This document shows positions 33,104 through 36,751 of a DNA stretch of 36,751 nt, in pieces. Position 1 is the first letter of the stretch, and each line of letters starts with the position of its first letter. Origin of the DNA: an uncultured Alphaproteobacteria bacterium (GTDB taxonomy: Bacteria; Pseudomonadota; Alphaproteobacteria; JALCBB01); the NCBI GenBank assembly GCA_958267355.1, contig OY279575.1, positions 1,822,295 through 1,859,045 of the forward strand. Direction: 5' to 3'. The notes below the pieces were generated by a model. That model was not told the DNA's origin, did no database searches, and saw only the letters and a list, made by a program, of their open reading frames with translations. The translations under genes were made by a program, and so were the position numbers.

Positions 33104-36073
33104 ATGGTAAAAACAGCAGACAAGAAAAAGCCCAACGGCACAGCCGCTCGTGGCGGAGCTACCAACAGCGGAGCCACCACTGGCGTAATGGCTGATGGTG
33201 TGGCTCCTGACGCGGCGGAAATTTCCTTCACCCTTGATGGAGCGGCAATCACCGCACAGGCGGGCGAGTCCATCTGGCAAGCCGCCAAACGCCACGGAGT
33301 TGATATTCCCCACCTGTGCCACAGCGGCGAAAGCGGTTACCGTCCAGACGGAAACTGCCGTGCCTGCATGGTTGAAATAGAAGGCGAGCGAGTCTTAGCG
33401 GCTTCGTGCATCCGCCAGCCCGCTGAAGGTATGGAAGTGAAATTCGCGTCTCCGCGGGCTGCGCAAAGTCGTGCCTTAGTGTTTGAGCTGTTAGCCGCAG
33501 ACCAACCCGCACGAGCGAAATCTCCAGACCCTGATGCGAAGTTTTGGCAGTGGGCAGAAAAAGTCGGCGTGGAAGACTCGCGCTTTCCACGCTATCAAGG
33601 CCCTGAAGCAGACCGCTCGCATACAGCGATGGCGGTACAGCTAGAAGCCTGCATCAATTGCGGACTCTGTGTGCGAGCCTGTCGCGAAGTACAGGTCAAC
33701 GATGTTATCGGCTTCTCAGGACGCGGACGAGATGCAAAAATCGTCTTTGACCTAGATGACCCGATGGGCGAAAGCACTTGCGTAGCCTGTGGCGAGTGTG
33801 TGCAGGCTTGTCCGACAGGTGCGTTGATGGAGTCGCGTTTGGTTAATGACAAGGGCGAAAAGTCGGTTACGCCGACTCGTTCGGTGGATAGTCTTTGTCC
33901 GTATTGTGGTGTTGGCTGTCAGACCACTGTACAAGTTGCCGAAGACGAGTCAGGCACAGAGCAAATTGTACAAATTGACGGGCGCAATGGACCCGCCAAC
34001 GAAAACCGCCTATGCGTCAAGGGAAGGTTTGGCTTTGATTATATCCGCCACGAGGGAAGGTTAACCCAGCCGCTCATCCGCCGTGATGATGCACCGCCAA
34101 AAACAGGAAGCTTGCAAATCGCCAAGGGCGAGTGGCAAGACCATTTCCGTCCTGCGACTTGGGAAGAAGCCTTAGACCGTGCCGCCGATGGCTTCAAAGA
34201 AATTCTTAACCAACAGGGAAGTTCTGCACTGGCGGGGTTTGGTTCAGCCAAGTGTAGCAACGAAGAAGCGTATTTATTTCAAAAGTTGGTGCGGCAGGGT
34301 TTTGGCACCAACAATGTGGATCATTGCACGCGCCTGTGTCATGCGTCTTCTGTGGCGGCTTTGATGGAAGGGATTGGCTCGGGAGCGGTTACGGCTCCTT
34401 TCACGGCGGCTTTGGAAAGCGACTGCATCATTGTCATCGGGGCAAGACCTACCGAAAATCATCCTGTGGCGGCTACATACCTGAAAGCCGCCGCCAAACG
34501 CGGAGCGCAATTAATCTTGGCTGACCCACGCGGCTCGGGCTTGTCGGATCACGCGACCCTGCACTTACAGTTCAAGGCGGGAAGTGATGTAGCACTTTTG
34601 AACGCGATGTTGCATGTCATCATCAAGGAAGACTTGGCGGACAAGCAATATGTGCAAGCCCATACCGAAAACTTTGAAGCTTTGGCACAAAGCATAGAAG
34701 ACTTTCCGCCCGAGAAGATGGAAAAAGTCTGCGGAATTCCTGCAGCTACGATTCGTCAGGCGGCACGAATGTATGCGACTGCGAAACGTTCAATTATTTT
34801 CTGGGGTATGGGGATAAGCCAGCATGTCCACGGCACGGACAATGCCCGTGGCCTGATAGCCCTAGCTTTGACCACAGGGCATGTTGGGCGGGAAGGTACG
34901 GGTTTGCATCCCCTACGCGGACAAAACAATGTTCAGGGAGCCAGCGATGCAGGTTTGATACCGATGGTCTTCCCTGATTATCGTCCTGTTGCGGATGAGT
35001 CCGTGCGCAAAGAATACGAAGCCCTGTGGGGGCGTGCGCTGGACGACAAGCCAGGCTTGACCGTTGTAGAAACAGTGAATGCAATTCTGCAAGACCAAGT
35101 TTGCGGAATGTATATCTTGGGGGAAAATCCTGCGGTTTCTGACCCTGACCAAGCCCACGCCCGTGCAGCCCTTGCCAAGCTGAAACACCTTGTGGTGCAG
35201 GATATTTTCTTAACCGAAACTGCGTGGTTTGCTGATATTATTTTTCCTGCTTCTGCGCATGCTGAAAAAGTTGGTACCTACACGAATACCAATCGTCAGG
35301 TGCAGATGGGCAGGGCTGTGTTGCGTCCGCCGAGTGAAGCCCGCCAAGATTGGCAGTTGATTCAAGAGCTGGCTCTGCGTTTGGGCTTGAACTGGAACTA
35401 CCAGCACCCACGCGATGTATTTGCTGAAATGGCACAGGTTATGCCATCGCTGAAAAACATTTCTTGGGAGCGCATTGAGCGTGAAGATGCGGTTACCTAT
35501 CCTGCTGATGCGCCTGATCGGCCTGGCAATGAAATTTTGTTTGCGGCGGGTTTTCCGACCCAGAGCGGACGCGGAAAGCTGGTACCAACGCAATTGATTC
35601 CGCCTGCTGAATTGCCTGACTCGGAATATCCGATGGTACTTTCCACGGGGCGTATGTTGGAGCACTGGCACACAGGCGCAATGACTCGCCGTGCCAGCAC
35701 ATTAGACGCACTTGAACCCGAAGCCGTGGCGATGTTGCATCCCCGTGAGTTTGCCGAACGCGGCTTAGAGTCGGGAGACAAAATTCAAGTCACCACACGG
35801 CGTGGTTCGGTGGCTCTGGTGGCGCGTCAAGACAGGCAGGTACCGATGGGAATGGTATTTATTCCGTTTTGCTTTGATGAAGCGCCAGCGAATCTTTTGA
35901 CTCATCCCTTGCTAGATCCGTATGGAAAGATTCCTGAATTTAAGTTTTGTGCGGCGCGGGTTGAGCGTTTAGAAGCGGGTGCAGATTTGCCGCCACCGAC
36001 TCCTGCTGAAGTGGCGGGGTATCCTGAGTTGCCACAATCTGCATCTGTGAAGTCTTCATCCGTGAAGGGCTAG
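33104..36073 (+). CDS. fdhF: Formate dehydrogenase alpha subunit (cysteine-type, molybdenum, iron-sulfur)
   Basis: Oxidises formate to CO2 at a bis-MGD molybdenum centre. Order: a Thr/Gly/Ala-rich start (1-35); plant-type [2Fe-2S] domain with C72, C85, C88 and C102; two [4Fe-4S] sites C183-C186-C189-C193 and C226-C229-C232-C236; the MopB [4Fe-4S] motif C265-C268-C272-C304; then the molybdopterin domains with the metal-binding residue C412 (HCTRLCHASSV), coded TGT, so no selenocysteine. The C-terminal domain ends near 965. The His-Cys3 cluster seen between the first two cluster regions in NuoG-like relatives is absent. No beta or gamma (flavin/NADH) subunit, chaperone or molybdenum gene is nearby. 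ATG 33104 lacks a good ribosome-binding site; ATG 33188 is an alternative. Confidence 0.92.
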   Translation: MVKTADKKKPNGTAARGGATNSGATTGVMADGVAPDAAEISFTLDGAAITAQAGESIWQAAKRHGVDIPHLCHSGESGYRPDGNCRACMVEIEGERVLAASCIRQPAEGMEVKFASPRAAQSRALVFELLAADQPARAKSPDPDAKFWQWAEKVGVEDSRFPRYQGPEADRSHTAMAVQLEACINCGLCVRACREVQVNDVIGFSGRGRDAKIVFDLDDPMGESTCVACGECVQACPTGALMESRLVNDKGEKSVTPTRSVDSLCPYCGVGCQTTVQVAEDESGTEQIVQIDGRNGPANENRLCVKGRFGFDYIRHEGRLTQPLIRRDDAPPKTGSLQIAKGEWQDHFRPATWEEALDRAADGFKEILNQQGSSALAGFGSAKCSNEEAYLFQKLVRQGFGTNNVDHCTRLCHASSVAALMEGIGSGAVTAPFTAALESDCIIVIGARPTENHPVAATYLKAAAKRGAQLILADPRGSGLSDHATLHLQFKAGSDVALLNAMLHVIIKEDLADKQYVQAHTENFEALAQSIEDFPPEKMEKVCGIPAATIRQAARMYATAKRSIIFWGMGISQHVHGTDNARGLIALALTTGHVGREGTGLHPLRGQNNVQGASDAGLIPMVFPDYRPVADESVRKEYEALWGRALDDKPGLTVVETVNAILQDQVCGMYILGENPAVSDPDQAHARAALAKLKHLVVQDIFLTETAWFADIIFPASAHAEKVGTYTNTNRQVQMGRAVLRPPSEARQDWQLIQELALRLGLNWNYQHPRDVFAEMAQVMPSLKNISWERIEREDAVTYPADAPDRPGNEILFAAGFPTQSGRGKLVPTQLIPPAELPDSEYPMVLSTGRMLEHWHTGAMTRRASTLDALEPEAVAMLHPREFAERGLESGDKIQVTTRRGSVALVARQDRQVPMGMVFIPFCFDEAPANLLTHPLLDPYGKIPEFKFCAARVERLEAGADLPPPTPAEVAGYPELPQSASVKSSSVKG

Positions 36074-36082
36074 GGCAAGCCA

Positions 36083-36751
36083 ATGGGCCGCGCGCGAAGC
36101 ACGGGCACGCGGGGGAAAACAGCAGAGCGTCAGCGTAACCTTGCCCGCATTCGTGCTGAGCGGGCTGTACGCACGGCTGAGACTCGTGAAGCTGTTTCTG
36201 ATTGGCTGACTCGTCCGCGGGGGTTTCGGGGTAGGCGCAAGAGCAAACACGCGCTTGTTGTAGAGACACGCGAAACGGGAGCTGACGCAATTGCTCGGGC
36301 GCGGCGGGTTTTGCGTCTGGGCTTGGTGGCTTATGCCTTGGAGCGTTTGTGGTTGGTTTTGGCTCCGTTGATTTTTCTCGGTAGTTTTTTGCTGGGGCTT
36401 TATTGGCTTGGTTTCTTTTCTTTGTTTCCTGCGGTGCGGGATGAATTCGGCATTCGTTGGTTTTGGGCGGTGGTGTATTTTCTGCTCCTGGGCGGAGTTT
36501 TGTGGCTTACCGTTCCGCCGTGGATCATGCGCTTGCGGGTGAGTCCGCCGTTTAGGGGTTTGAAGCGCGCTGTCCGCCGAGCCTACGAAGGCGAGCAACG
36601 CCCGCTATCAACTTTACAGGACAAGCCCGCCAACAAGCTTTCTGTTTACGGTGAAGTTTTGTGGCACCGTGAGCGTTTGCGTAATCTTGAATTGTTGAAG
36701 GCTTGTCGCTTGCGCTTGCCGAGTTTTTCGCTTTCTACCTATGACCCGTAT
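36083..36751 (+). CDS. DUF4175 (TIGR02302-like) membrane protein, 3'-truncated by the window edge
   Basis: Open from ATG 36083, 9 bp after the formate dehydrogenase stop, to the window end (223 codons). A basic N-terminus of about 70 residues precedes RARRVLRLGLVAYALERLW and two hydrophobic helices (near 91-115 and 130-147). RAYEGEQRPLSTLQDKPAN and WHRERLRNLELLKACRLRLP then follow, matching the head of the alphaproteobacterial DUF4175 family, which usually runs to 800 or more residues. Function of the family is not established; an inner-membrane location is inferred. The usual mature protein seems to start after the basic leader, so the true start could be downstream. Confidence 0.8.
   Translation, partial: MGRARSTGTRGKTAERQRNLARIRAERAVRTAETREAVSDWLTRPRGFRGRRKSKHALVVETRETGADAIARARRVLRLGLVAYALERLWLVLAPLIFLGSFLLGLYWLGFFSLFPAVRDEFGIRWFWAVVYFLLLGGVLWLTVPPWIMRLRVSPPFRGLKRAVRRAYEGEQRPLSTLQDKPANKLSVYGEVLWHRERLRNLELLKACRLRLPSFSLSTYDPY

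Overview
The window looks like a chromosomal stretch of an alphaproteobacterium, probably near the Rhodospirillales. The support is a GlnE of the proteobacterial type, an alphaproteobacterial DUF4175 (TIGR02302-like) membrane protein, a DUF3108 envelope protein, a PurC-family protein carrying the THFIRRLNMREQL segment typical of alphaproteobacterial PurC, and a kbl-tdh pair. No plasmid, phage or insertion-sequence gene was recognised, and the one tyrosine recombinase is XerD.

Layout: (1) 1-6199: the 3' part of a large unidentified acidic, Ala-rich protein, then xerD, a YgjP/DUF45 metallopeptidase whose start overlaps the xerD stop, and hldE for ADP-heptose. (2) 6200-7331: a 1.1-kb AT-rich gene-free array of tandem repeats with an exact 128-bp period in its first half. 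(3) 7332-14407: an MFS transporter (minus), tRNA-Arg(CCG) (minus), a DUF3108 protein, glnE and a PurC-family protein with damaged active-site motifs. (4) 14684-18930: ettA (minus), divergent from kbl-tdh (threonine to glycine plus acetyl-CoA), then a CAU tRNA. (5) 19227-26262, all minus: an Asp/Glu-racemase-family enzyme, an AHAS-like TPP enzyme, about 1.2 kb of G-rich repeats, and a complete TRAP transporter (dctP, dctQ, dctM). This looks like an uptake and breakdown locus for an unknown organic acid. (6) 26747-32913: a complete dipeptide ABC importer dppABCDF, with a hairpin after dppA and a 99-bp repeat between dppB and dppC. (7) 33104-36751: a large cysteine-type molybdenum formate dehydrogenase alpha subunit without partner subunits, followed by the start of a DUF4175 protein that runs off the end.

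The striking property is not one gene but the texture of the DNA. Almost every intergenic gap is filled with a different minisatellite (13, 14, 24, 51, 99 or 128 bp units). Similar arrays with units divisible by three sit in frame inside otherwise normal proteins: the XerD tail, an HldE insertion, the DUF3108 protein, the DppF tail and the first gene. In Tdh such a duplication lies where the structural zinc cysteines should be. Strand composition also flips between A/C-rich and G/T-rich every few kb, sometimes in the middle of a gene and without regard to gene direction. GAGTC/GACTC sites look over-represented. All family calls rest on recognised motifs; no database search was run.
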